From assembly GCF_024347475.1 (NCBI RefSeq), contig NZ_AP025487.1, positions 992,001 through 1,056,000 of the forward strand: a stretch of DNA of 64,000 bases, given 5' to 3'. Shown here piece by piece: positions 27,929 through 36,655 of this stretch. Numbering within the stretch: the stretch's first letter is position 1; each line of letters begins with the position of its first letter. The notes under the pieces are model-generated. The model had not been told where the DNA came from. It did not search any database and was given only the letters and a program-made list of their open reading frames with translations. Source of the stretch: Vibrio fortis. GTDB lineage: Bacteria > Pseudomonadota > Gammaproteobacteria > Enterobacterales > Vibrionaceae. A program made the position numbers and the translations under genes.

Positions 27929-28633
27929 TTAGCCCCAAGCCGTGGAGACAAACAGGTAGCCTTTCCCGCGTAGTGTCTGGATCTTTTCCGCAGGAGAGTT
28001 GTCATCACCAAGCAGCTTTCTAAGACGCACGATTTTGTTGTCTACCGTTCTATCGAATCCATCGTATTCGATACCGCGTAACTCTTGGGTCAGAGTATCT
28101 CTGGATAGCGCAATATCGGGCTGATTCGCAAGGATCCAAAGTAGGTCAAACTCACTGTCTGTGAGTGGGACAAGATTGCTGTTTAATTCACATCGTTTGT
28201 ATTTGTTTTGTAATACTAACTGACCGAAGGTGATTTGGTCTTTATCCTCACTGACGGGGTCAGCGGGCTCAACACGTCGTAATAAACTTCTTACTCGTGC
28301 AAGCAAAACTCGTGGTTTGATAGGCTTAGTCACATAATCATCAGCCCCAGTCTCCAACCCTGCAACGTGGTCAAAGTCATCATCACTGGCAGTTAGCATC
28401 AAAATCTTACCGAGGAATTTTGTACGCGTCTGTCGGCAAATTGTCAGTCCATCTGCGACAGGCAGCATCAAATCAAGCAGAACAATATCGGGCTGGTGGT
28501 CTAGCATGTGGTCGATGGCTTCACTGCCATCATCTAAGGTTGTCACGTGAAAACCTTGGGTAACAAAGTAACTCTTTAATAGCTGCTGCAGTTTCAAATC
28601 GTCTTCAACGATGAGCATGGTATGTTGTGTCAT
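27929..28633 (-). CDS. OmpR-family response regulator, RstA-like
   Basis: A 234-residue regulator starting at ATG 28633, which gives a standard receiver N-terminus; an upstream ATG at 28654 would add seven residues. The receiver domain has the acidic pair D11/D12 and phosphoacceptor D54 (VLLDLMLPVADG). The C-terminal winged helix (about 135-232) contains LRGIEYDGFDRTVDNKI, very close to the LRGVSYDGLDRSVD segment of E. coli RstA. It is cotranscribed with the kinase gene and faces the lipoprotein gene across a 220-bp region with a long inverted repeat. Confidence 0.85.
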   Translation of the reverse strand: MTQHTMLIVEDDLKLQQLLKSYFVTQGFHVTTLDDGSEAIDHMLDHQPDIVLLDLMLPVADGLTICRQTRTKFLGKILMLTASDDDFDHVAGLETGADDYVTKPIKPRVLLARVRSLLRRVEPADPVSEDKDQITFGQLVLQNKYKRCELNSNLVPLTDSEFDLLWILANQPDIALSRDTLTQELRGIEYDGFDRTVDNKIVRLRKLLGDDNSPAEKIQTLRGKGYLFVSTAWG

Positions 28634-28743
28634 AAATCTGCGACCGTAATGCATGAAAGGCTTAGGTTAAGAACATTGGTTCAGTGTAAATTGCTGAAGC
28701 TAAGTTTATAGTTTGTTCTTTTTTGTGTGCTTTATTATAAAAC

Positions 28744-28790
28744 ATGGAAATGTATTGTAATGATGCAGTACGACATTTCCATACATCATT
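28744..28790. promoter_or_regulatory. Nested inverted repeats between the response regulator and the lipoprotein gene
   Basis: ATGGAAATGT (28744-28753) is inverted exactly as ACATTTCCAT (28773-28782) with a 19-bp spacer. A second pair, AATGATG (28759-28765) and CATCATT (28784-28790), is interleaved. The site lies 63 bp upstream of the lipoprotein gene and 111 bp from the regulator gene, a likely operator for the RstA-like protein or another dimer. Confidence 0.5.
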
Positions 28791-28852
28791 CAGACAGCTA
28801 ATGACAAAAACGTTCCATAGAATTCTCTCCATACCAACATTGGAGAGAAATT

Positions 28853-29941
28853 ATGAAGCAATATCGAAACCTATTATTAGCCTTACCGTTGATTGTACTA
28901 GCGGGGTGTAACTCTAGCTCGAACGGGACTCATAAAGCGAAAGTGAACAAGCCTGTCGCGGATTACAAATTCACTGAAGATGCTTTGAAAGAGACAGTGA
29001 GTGATCGCATGGATTTTTTTGAGGGGATTAGGCTTACCTTTGATGGGGCCGTCTATGAAACGACAGAGTTCTCTGAGGGTTTTGGTAGTGATGAAGTATT
29101 GGCAAAGCTTGTGGACAGCAATGGAAACAAAGTCGATGTTCTTCTCAGTGTTGATAATGGAAGTTGCTTTGTTTTACCGAAAAATGGTGTGCTAGATGGT
29201 TTCGACTGTCGTAGCGACAAACGAACGGTTTCTGGTGAGCAGACATTAATTCAATCACAAACACAAAATGGCAAGCAAGAAGTGCTGCTTGAGTATTACA
29301 CCAATGGAATCGAAGAGATTGGATCGATCGGTTCAACAATCTTGACGGCTGTAGAGCGAGATGGGCGAGTTGATATAACGACAACTTTCGCCTTTGATGA
29401 CTTTTTCCGCTTAGCAGGGCTGAATAGCGATGGCAGTAGAGCAAATTCGACTCTCGGTCTCACGACCTATTTGCAGTTAAAAGAGATTGTAAAAAGCCAT
29501 ATTGGTCAAGAAATGACGGTGAAGTTCGATAACCATATTGGCGGAAGTGCTGACGATGACATTAACATGTATACGGGTCTATTGATCCACAAAAACAACA
29601 TGCACACTGTAGTTACAAAGAATGGCTCAGTGTTCTCAGGCGGTACCGATCTATTTGCCGCTGGAAAAACGCGTACACTGCAGCGTGCGAAGCAGTTGGA
29701 TAACTTTGAAACGTTGGAGCAAATCGGTGTTCACAGTTGGGGTTCGGCTGATAAGACAGCGAAAGATTTCCCATACACAGATGAGAGTCACCGCAAGCAA
29801 GCGACCTACTTCAACACAGTCATGGGTGATAAGGGCATAGATTTCTACCTGTTTACTCTCGACTCTGCACCATTTAATGGACAGCACTGGATAACCAAAG
29901 CGGATTCAGATAAGTATCAATTCATCACTAACATTGAGTAG
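28853..29941 (+). CDS. Lipoprotein of unknown function next to a two-component system
   Basis: A 362-residue lipoprotein with lipobox LAGC (Cys19) and a Ser/Asn-rich linker, starting at an ATG after GGAGAG. The mature region shows no recognised domain. Aromatic and charged residues alternate, and there are two cysteines close together (SCFVLPKNGVLDGFDC). Being divergent from the RstAB-like system with a palindrome between them, it is a candidate target of that regulator or an accessory sensor. Both ideas are inference. Confidence 0.75.
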   Translation: MKQYRNLLLALPLIVLAGCNSSSNGTHKAKVNKPVADYKFTEDALKETVSDRMDFFEGIRLTFDGAVYETTEFSEGFGSDEVLAKLVDSNGNKVDVLLSVDNGSCFVLPKNGVLDGFDCRSDKRTVSGEQTLIQSQTQNGKQEVLLEYYTNGIEEIGSIGSTILTAVERDGRVDITTTFAFDDFFRLAGLNSDGSRANSTLGLTTYLQLKEIVKSHIGQEMTVKFDNHIGGSADDDINMYTGLLIHKNNMHTVVTKNGSVFSGGTDLFAAGKTRTLQRAKQLDNFETLEQIGVHSWGSADKTAKDFPYTDESHRKQATYFNTVMGDKGIDFYLFTLDSAPFNGQHWITKADSDKYQFITNIE

Positions 29942-29952
29942 TGAGGATAAAA

Positions 29953-29985
29953 CGCAGTGACGTCATTTGGCGTCACTGTTTATTT
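29953..29985. terminator. Terminator between the lipoprotein and DCC-protein genes
   Basis: CAGTGACG pairs with CGTCACTG followed by TTTATTTT. The stop codon of the convergent DCC-family gene lies in the loop. Confidence 0.75.
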
Positions 29986-30382
29986 TGCAACTATTGCCAT
30001 CACAGCGTGATACGCCAGTTAGCCAATAAGAAATCTTGTAGCGATTATTGGCGAATCGCAAGTAACACCAGTCAGCCAGAGGCCTAACCAGTGGCCAGCG
30101 CAGTGGAGCGTACAACCACCCTTTACTTACCAAACTCCAAGCTTGATGCGTCACGTCTAATCCCAAGATCAACTCACCTTTATCATTCACAGCATGCAAA
30201 ATGGTGTTGGCTGCGTTGGCGTCTATGTTCGGATATTGAGAAAATTCATCACTGTAAATATCAACGGTCTTAATGGTGGTTTTAGTATCGTGTTTAGTTA
30301 GAGCGGCCATCTCTTTCGAGCATAGTGGGCAAGTCCCGTCATAAAAAATCGTCAGTTTTGGCTTTGCCTCATGAGCGTTCAT
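29963..30382 (-). CDS. DCC-family thiol-disulfide oxidoreductase-like protein (DUF393)
   Basis: A 139-residue protein with an N-terminal thioredoxin-like strand followed by DGTCPLCSKEM (residues 15-25), the family's CxxC motif. Downstream patterns are AAALTKHD, TILHAVNDKGELILGLDVTHQAWSLV and a W/Y-rich C-terminal half with PLRWPLVRPLADWCYLRFANNRYKIS. DCC proteins are predicted oxidoreductases with unproven partners. It is monocistronic and convergent with the lipoprotein gene. Confidence 0.85.
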   Translation of the reverse strand: MNAHEAKPKLTIFYDGTCPLCSKEMAALTKHDTKTTIKTVDIYSDEFSQYPNIDANAANTILHAVNDKGELILGLDVTHQAWSLVSKGWLYAPLRWPLVRPLADWCYLRFANNRYKISYWLTGVSRCDGNSCKINSDAK

Positions 30383-30674
30383 TCTCTCGCTTCCTTCTAT
30401 TTACCAATAATTAAAGAATAACTTAGTTATTGGTACTCCTTAACAGACTGTCCAGATCACTATCTTACTGTGTTTAAAGGAAAAGGTGTGGACGTTGAAC
30501 AATATGTCTGCATTTTGAAGTTAAATTCACGATGGTAGATCAAAAAAACCTTTAACTTACATTATGTTAGCTTGTGGCGTGATTCATGCCTCTTGAACTC
30601 TGCTATTCACCATCTGCGCCTTAATTTAGTGGGCTTAAACAGAAAGGCGATGATGGTTTACATGGAGGCAGGAT

Positions 30675-32459
30675 ATGAAAGGCATAAAATACTTACTCAG
30701 TATTGCACTGTTGATGGTTACCCCATATTACGTTGGGGCGACGGTCGACGTGTTGGAGCTTGATGGGGACGCATCAAGTACTGACACTGGCATTGACTGG
30801 GATGACGTCAACGTTCAGCAAAATATGGTAGGAATCGCGGAGTTTTTCCAAAAAGATAGAAATGGTGCGGATGAAATCTTTTGGAAAGGTGGTTCTAAGG
30901 ATGACTCAGATATTACCGACTGGGCATTCAGGACTGCATCCCCGCAACCTAAGGATGACTTCACCAATGGTTACGCGGCAGCGTTTGAGAGCGAAGGGGA
31001 TCTATTGATCTATTTCGGGGCAGATCGTTATGCGAATAATGGTGATATGTACATAGGCTTTTGGTTTTTACAAGATCAAATAGGCTTACCACAAGGAAGC
31101 ACTAAGGGCAGCTTCTCTGGTCAGCATGTCAATGGGGACATTCTGGTACTGATTTCTTTTCCTCAATCGGCATCGGGAAATCCATACATTGAAGTTCTGC
31201 AGTGGGATTTTGGTAATGGTGATGTGACAGACAACTTAACTCGTTTATTCCAAACGGCTGGTGACCCTAAATCTGCCGGTTTTGTCGGTGCTCGCTGCGG
31301 AAGTGGAGCGGTTGGAGTGGATAAGATCTGTGCAATATCTAACGATCCCTCTATTGGAGCGATTCCACTGCCTAATGTTGCGGGTTGGGAATATGAAGCG
31401 AAAACAGGCGAAACAACCGAGATTCCTATTGAAAGTTTTGTTGAAGGACGTTTGAACTTAACCAAACTTCTGCAAGATGACTTTGGTGTCACCCAAATTC
31501 CTTGTTTCAGTAGTTTCTTAGTTGAATCACGCGCCTCTCGATCGATTGATGCTTCGCTAGCCGACTTTGTTGTTGGTTCATTTAGTTTGTGTAGTATCAA
31601 TGTAGCAGCGCAATGTAATACTTCATCCATTACCGTGGATGGTAACTTCAACATTGACTACACAGTGACAGTGACGAATTCAGGGCCGGGTACGCTAGGT
31701 ACTACGGGTAACTACGAAATTGATTTTATCTCTGACGTCGCTTTGGCGGGTGTGATTCCTCAAATCGGCAATGATGGAGACGGAGTTTGGAGCGTTGGTG
31801 AGTCGTTTATGGTGAGTGGCAGTTATCTGTCTCCGACCAACGGCGCTGTGGGTACTGTAGATGGCTCTGTCAATCTTGATGGATTGATTGTTTCCGCTCA
31901 AGAACCCGTCGCTTATAACTGTCCGCCGCTCGATCTCAGCCCTATGGTCGAGATCTCTAAAGCGTGTAATAGCTTCTTAGAGGTTGAGGGCAATCAAGTT
32001 GTATTGAAGAAAACATACAATGTTGAGATCTGTAATACGGGTGACATACCTCTAGCAATTGAGGCGTTGAGTGACAATCAAGACGGTTCTCTTGATCGAA
32101 ACGACCTTCCTGCTGATGTTATCAATGCCAATTACTACCTCGACTTTGCGAAGCAATGTGATGGCTTAGCGGATGTGACCAGTTGTGGTGTCGGTAACAC
32201 GTGTGCAGCTTTGAACGACTCGCCAGAATTGTATGGTTGTAAAGATGGCAGTGGTGATTGGATTCCAAACTTCGATGACGCGATAGGACAAGTGTGTACG
32301 ACAGTGACCAACACATATGCTCCTAATGTGTTGCCAGGTGGAGTCAATGGCATGCTATCTAATCAGGTCACCGCAACGTTTGATTCTCTATTCTTGCAAG
32401 AAGCATTTATGGAGACATCCAACATAGCGACATGTGATGTGTGCCCATTCGTTGAATAA
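30675..32459 (+). CDS. Secreted protein with a DUF11-like beta domain, function unknown
   Basis: A 594-residue exported protein with a typical signal peptide (cleaved after VGA, about residue 22) and a strong ribosome site, GGAGGCAGGA. Residues 25-300 form an acidic beta-rich region (GDLLIYFGADRYANNGDMYIGFWFL, then WDFGNGDVTDNLTRLF), reminiscent of surface-adhesion or choice-of-anchor domains. From about 310 there are repeated motifs of DUF11 type (YTVTVTNSGPGTLG, NVEICNTGDIPL) with many cysteines (at least 12 from residue 310 on). No C-terminal sorting motif or barrel is seen. A terminator follows. It stands alone, so its partners are unknown. Confidence 0.8.
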   Translation: MKGIKYLLSIALLMVTPYYVGATVDVLELDGDASSTDTGIDWDDVNVQQNMVGIAEFFQKDRNGADEIFWKGGSKDDSDITDWAFRTASPQPKDDFTNGYAAAFESEGDLLIYFGADRYANNGDMYIGFWFLQDQIGLPQGSTKGSFSGQHVNGDILVLISFPQSASGNPYIEVLQWDFGNGDVTDNLTRLFQTAGDPKSAGFVGARCGSGAVGVDKICAISNDPSIGAIPLPNVAGWEYEAKTGETTEIPIESFVEGRLNLTKLLQDDFGVTQIPCFSSFLVESRASRSIDASLADFVVGSFSLCSINVAAQCNTSSITVDGNFNIDYTVTVTNSGPGTLGTTGNYEIDFISDVALAGVIPQIGNDGDGVWSVGESFMVSGSYLSPTNGAVGTVDGSVNLDGLIVSAQEPVAYNCPPLDLSPMVEISKACNSFLEVEGNQVVLKKTYNVEICNTGDIPLAIEALSDNQDGSLDRNDLPADVINANYYLDFAKQCDGLADVTSCGVGNTCAALNDSPELYGCKDGSGDWIPNFDDAIGQVCTTVTNTYAPNVLPGGVNGMLSNQVTATFDSLFLQEAFMETSNIATCDVCPFVE

Positions 32460-32471
32460 CAAACCTGAATG

Positions 32472-32502
32472 AAAAGGCAGCCGAACGTTCGGCTGCCTTT
32501 TT
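32472..32502 (+). terminator. Terminator of the secreted-protein gene
   Basis: AAAAGGCAGCCGAA pairs with TTCGGCTGCCTTTTT. Confidence 0.92.
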
Positions 32503-32589
32503 AGTTGCGTATCCCGTTTAAATCATAGGCTCTGTATCAAGAATCGATTCTGTTTTAATGACCAATGCTGTTTCAATACCCAACGTCGT

Positions 32590-33924
32590 TTAATAACTAA
32601 TGCGGTGCAGTTTGAGCAGTTTGTATAGAGTGGTTCGTGAGATGTCCAAAGCACGAGCGGTCGCTGAAATGTTGTAGTGTTGTTGTTCGATAGTTTGTTT
32701 GATGTGCTCTGCGGTTAACGTATCTTCCACCAAGTTACTGCTGTGTGGTTCCTTAAATGCAAGCTGCATATGTCGAGTTTCAAGGCGTGAGTGATCAGCG
32801 TAAACCACCGCTCTTTTCACGGCGTTAAATAGCTCCCGAATATTTCCCGGCCATTGATATTGTTTAAGCGTACTGAGTGTTTTTCTCGAGATGGAAAAGT
32901 GGCTGGCGTGATTTTTCTGGAGTTCGAAATGCACTAGCGCCTCGATGTCTTCACGATGTTCTGATAGTGGCGGGATATCAAGGTTTAGGACATTAATTCG
33001 ATGGAAAAGGTCTTTCCTGAATCGACCAGCAGCCACGGCTTGTTCAAGGTTGATATTAGTGGCAAACAGAACTCGGCAATTTATCGCGATTTGCTTGTTA
33101 CTGCCTAAGCGTTCAATGTGATGATTCTCTAGAAAGTGCAGTAGATACGTTTGCAGCGAGAGTTCTAGATCCCCGATTTCATCCAAGAACAGCGTGCCAT
33201 TTTGTGCGCGCTCCACGTGACCGATATAGCGCTTCGCCGCGCCAGTGAACGCGCCCTTCTCATAGCCGAAAAGCTCTGAATGAATTAGAGAGTGAGGGAT
33301 AGCGCCACAGTTCAAGGCGACAAACGGTTGATGTTTACGCGGTGATTGGTTGTGGATCATTCTTGCGCATAAGCTTTTTCCCGTTCCGGTTTCACCCTGA
33401 ATCAAAACGGGGTAAGTTGAATGAGCAACCTTATCTATTTGCGCTTTTATATCTTGAATGACGCTTGATTCGCCAATCAATCGGTAACGTTTTTCTCTTT
33501 CAGTTAGGTGGTGTTTTACGGGCTCACCATCGGTCATGCCCAATAAGTGCCCTAAGCTTTTGGCAAGCCACTTTGCATCTATCGGGTGGTGGAAATAGTC
33601 CCAAAAGCAGTGATGAATAAATGAAAGGTTACGGGAAGGCTTGTCATTAAAAATACCTATCAAGCCGAGGTTCGAAAACCTCTGTTTAAGCATAATGAGA
33701 GACTGACAGGTTGCATTGGTGACGGGCTCATCAAGGCACACAATAACAACCGGTATTTTGTGTGTTTCTAACACGTTAGTTAGGGCGTCCATGGTGTTTA
33801 CCTTGACGATGTCCCAATGCTCACGTCGTAACGAATCTACCCAATCATGAAGCAAGGTATGATTGCCATGACAAAGTACGACAGCGCATCGTCTGTCTTT
33901 TTGTTCGGTTGACATCTGCATCAT
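32590..33924 (-). CDS. Sigma-54-type enhancer-binding regulator, VpsR-like
   Basis: A 444-residue protein. The N-terminal domain (1-130) is receiver-like but divergent; D65 in VIVCLDEPV is a possible acceptor. The AAA+ domain (about 145-375) has Walker A GETGTGKS (177-184), the sigma-54 loop GAFTGA (224-229) intact, Walker B TLFLDEIGD (244-252) and sensor residues near FRKDLFHRI. A Fis-type HTH ends the protein (about 405-444). The overall architecture is that of VpsR, the c-di-GMP-responsive biofilm activator of Vibrio. With an intact GAFTGA it should contact sigma-54. No kinase lies beside it. Target genes are unknown. Confidence 0.85.
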   Translation of the reverse strand: MMQMSTEQKDRRCAVVLCHGNHTLLHDWVDSLRREHWDIVKVNTMDALTNVLETHKIPVVIVCLDEPVTNATCQSLIMLKQRFSNLGLIGIFNDKPSRNLSFIHHCFWDYFHHPIDAKWLAKSLGHLLGMTDGEPVKHHLTEREKRYRLIGESSVIQDIKAQIDKVAHSTYPVLIQGETGTGKSLCARMIHNQSPRKHQPFVALNCGAIPHSLIHSELFGYEKGAFTGAAKRYIGHVERAQNGTLFLDEIGDLELSLQTYLLHFLENHHIERLGSNKQIAINCRVLFATNINLEQAVAAGRFRKDLFHRINVLNLDIPPLSEHREDIEALVHFELQKNHASHFSISRKTLSTLKQYQWPGNIRELFNAVKRAVVYADHSRLETRHMQLAFKEPHSSNLVEDTLTAEHIKQTIEQQHYNISATARALDISRTTLYKLLKLHRISY

Positions 33925-34054
33925 AGGTTCGCTTTACTTATATTTGCCCTCTCTAATAGTAGATTGGAAGTCCTCGTATTTCTATTAATGATATTATTGT
34001 CATTATTGCGTGTTGTTTATAATAAGTAAGATAAGTCGTTGGAGTGAAGAGAGT

Positions 34055-34606
34055 ATGTCGAAGCAAATTGTATGGTTGGTTCTTCCGTTAGTGGCTTTGC
34101 TAGGTGGTTGTGCAAGCTATAGCATCACTGAAAAGGATATGACCGATTACTTGCAAGAGTCAGTGGAAATCAACCAATCCGTTGGTGTCGAAAATATGAT
34201 GTATGCGCAGGTTGCAGTCGAAGATTTGCAAGTAAAAATTGGGCGAGCAGATGCCGATCGCGTGTCCATCTTTGCGAATACCAATGCGCAGGTTCAGGTA
34301 TTCAATATGCAAAATCTTGGGCTAGACCTGGATATCGAGTTCAGCGCTGTCCCTGAATATGACAAAGAAAGTGGGGAAGTGTACTTAAAATCACTGCGTT
34401 TAGAAAACTTCAATGAAAACGGTAAACAGCTGCCTGAAAATATCGCTAATCTATTGCAACCCGCCGTGTCCATGATTGGATTGGCACTGTCTCAACAACC
34501 TGTCTATAAACTTGACGGTGCTAAAGTACAGGAAGCGCTTTTGAAGTCAGCGGAGCCGAATCTGGTTATTCAAAACAACAAGCTAGTCATAGAGTTGTTT
34601 GATTAA
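34055..34606 (+). CDS. YceB-type lipoprotein (DUF1439)
   Basis: The start at 34055 gives a proper lipoprotein signal; the upstream in-frame start at 34010 would add 15 residues before it. The 183-residue product has lipobox LGGC (Cys19) and the tubular lipid-binding-like pattern of DUF1439: ITEKDMTDYLQESVEI, alternating beta strands and a hydrophobic C-terminal part. E. coli YceB is the nearest named relative; its function is unproven. It is divergent from the VpsR-like gene. Confidence 0.8.
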   Translation: MSKQIVWLVLPLVALLGGCASYSITEKDMTDYLQESVEINQSVGVENMMYAQVAVEDLQVKIGRADADRVSIFANTNAQVQVFNMQNLGLDLDIEFSAVPEYDKESGEVYLKSLRLENFNENGKQLPENIANLLQPAVSMIGLALSQQPVYKLDGAKVQEALLKSAEPNLVIQNNKLVIELFD

Positions 34607-34665
34607 GTCTGCTGGCAAGTGAGGTGATCCTCCTTAAATAGGTTTAGAGGCAGAGCGGTATAGAA

Positions 34666-35394
34666 TCAAAGATAAAGCGGGATCATCTTACGCCAATAAC
34701 GTCCTCGATGCGCTCTTCCGTCCCACTCATACATTCGATGTTTAATACCTTTCTGATTCAAAATACGACTGAGCTGGTGGTTGTTTTGTAAGAAAGGATC
34801 TTCCTTACCGATTGCAAAAACAATGTCACTGTTCCTAATTTGGGTGAGTTGATCGGATGGTGGCAAACCCGGTAGGAAATGAGTTGGAGTGTGGTAGTAG
34901 ATTTCATCATTGTACTGGCCGTCAAAAAGATCTCGAAACGACTCGGTGCTCCAAGTGAGGTCATAGCGACCAGAGAACGCGACCAGTTTTTGGAATAGAT
35001 GAGGGTGGCGGAAAAATAGGGTGGCGGCGTGATAGGCTCCTAATGAGCACCCGTGTGAAATGGTGCAAGGATGGCTGTTTTTTTTGGCCATCAGTGGCAG
35101 AACCTCTCGTAATATGTATTCTTCGTACTGACAATGGCGATGCATTCGGCCAAATGGATGCGCCCAAAAACAGTACATGCTTTCGGTATCAATACTGTCT
35201 ACACAGTAGAGTTGCAGTTGACCAGCGTTGATTTTCTCGGCAACGGAATCGACCAATCCTAAATTCTCATACTCATAGAAACGTCCTGTGCGTGTTGGAA
35301 AGACCAAGACTTTCGCACCTGCATGACCAAAGATGAGCAACTCCATATTACGATTGAGGTTAGGGCTCCACCATTTGTGGTACTCACGATTCAT
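34666..35394 (-). CDS. Esterase-like alpha/beta hydrolase (PF00756 type)
   Basis: The ATG at 35394 is chosen because GGGGAA precedes it by about 7 bases. The 242-residue protein is a putative esterase. The nucleophile elbow is GCSLGAYHA (Ser in GxSxG, about residue 118), with acid and histidine candidates at GKEDPF (about 199) and RAHRG near the C-terminus. No signal peptide is present. It overlaps the end of the broken AXE1-type gene upstream by 11 bases, so the two probably formed an operon. Substrate unknown; esters on polysaccharides are likely given the partner family. Confidence 0.8.
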   Translation of the reverse strand: MNREYHKWWSPNLNRNMELLIFGHAGAKVLVFPTRTGRFYEYENLGLVDSVAEKINAGQLQLYCVDSIDTESMYCFWAHPFGRMHRHCQYEEYILREVLPLMAKKNSHPCTISHGCSLGAYHAATLFFRHPHLFQKLVAFSGRYDLTWSTESFRDLFDGQYNDEIYYHTPTHFLPGLPPSDQLTQIRNSDIVFAIGKEDPFLQNNHQLSRILNQKGIKHRMYEWDGRAHRGRYWRKMIPLYL

Positions 35395-36358
35395 CGCAAT
35401 TCCCCAACGTTTTAAAGAAGGCTTCGACGTTCTTACGCAGTTCACGACGCTGTTTACCTTCTCCTCGGTAAATAAAGTGACCAGCTTCTAATACAAACAG
35501 TTCTTTATCACCTTTGCAGGCGTTATAAGCACTGAATTGACCGGGAGGAGCAACATAAGGGTCGAAGAGTGCCACCCCCCAATGAGAGGGTTGTGTAATG
35601 AACTTAGCGGCACATGAGGTATCGAAATAGGGAAGATTGCGCGCAAGCAGTGCTTGATTGCCAAAGTCGATGAGTGCTTGTGTACTGCCGATGGTTGGCA
35701 TCGTTAGTCTGAGTGCGATGTTGCCAAACGTTGGAACATGGAAGTGACAACGTTTAATGCGCTTATCAAAGGCGCTGGCAAAGATAGCAAGGCCGCCGCC
35801 TAAGCTGTTACCTATCATACCGATTTTGTATTTAAGGTTTGGGTACAGCGTCAGTAGCGCAGAGATACCACACCACAAATCTTGAACGCATCCGCCGATG
35901 ATGTAGTGTTCTCAATCTTGAACGTTGTGTAGCACATGCCAGTAGGGATCGTCAGAGATTGGGTGATGTTGGCTGCGGCTGATTCCACGTACACATGGAA
36001 CTAACATGGCCGTGTGCCTTAACTTCCAACTGGTATCTGGTTCATCAAGTCCGCCGTAACCATGCGCCCAAACTACAGCACAGTGGATCTCTTCTTTTTC
36101 TGGTAGTAACAACCACCCACCGATTCTCATGCCGTCGGTTGAGTTGTAGTAGCAATCAAATACACGCCAGTGATTCACAATTCGCCCAGTGTCTTGCAAG
36201 CTGACATAGGGCGTTACCTGCATAGCGCGCTCATATTTTTGTTGCCAAAAGTACGCGAAGTCGGCTGGTGTGGAGCTAGATTCAACTTGTAACAGTTGGT
36301 CTAAGTCGTATCCATAGGTCGGGTCGAAGTCGTAATTATGTCTAAGAGTCACTGGCAT
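35384..36358 (-). pseudogene. Acetyl xylan esterase-type alpha/beta hydrolase interrupted by an in-frame TGA
   Basis: Read from 36358, the frame encodes an AXE1-family esterase: the N-terminal part has YDFDPTYGYDLDQLL, ADFAYFWQQKYERAM, IGGWLLLPEKEEIHCAVVWAHGYGG and YWHVLHNVQD. A TGA at 35914-35912 then stops it. The same frame continues directly with EHYIIGGCVQDLWCG, the nucleophile elbow GNSLGGGLA and the C-terminal AGHFIYRGEG. The codon at the stop would be expected to encode a residue in the family's D-x-x-Y segment, so a single base change (for example CGA to TGA) is the simplest cause. Without the stop it would be 324 residues, normal for cephalosporin-C deacetylase/AXE1. A sequencing error or translational read-through remain possible. 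Confidence 0.8.
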
Positions 36359-36588
36359 CTCGCTACGGTTATCAGCGTGGAAAGAAAAACGTTAACTACT
36401 TAATATTACATGCTTATTGCGAACGCATTGTTTGAGCTAGACCACAACTCAATTGAGCAATGTATGCATCTAGCCCCTTATTGTTTTATAGACTATTAGT
36501 TGGTTATTTAGAGATAAAAAGCGTGAAATGACCCTTAAAGGCTGCAATTTATGGAGTTACTGGGGGAGTTGATAAGGAAGGTTTAATG

Positions 36589-36616
36589 AAAAAGTCGCCG
36601 TAGAGGGCGACTTTTT
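36589..36616. terminator. Terminator downstream of the EamA gene
   Basis: AAAAAGTCGCC pairs with GGCGACTTTTT. It lies 40 bp past the end of the minus-strand EamA gene. The rest of 36359-36655, a 297-bp gap, shows nothing else. Confidence 0.85.
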
Positions 36617-36655
36617 GGTAAAGCTCGATGTATTGTGCTGACGATTTAATTATGG

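Noticed and set aside
31163..31654. 163-codon antisense frame within the secreted-protein gene
   Set aside because: Shadow of the coding strand, without start signals.
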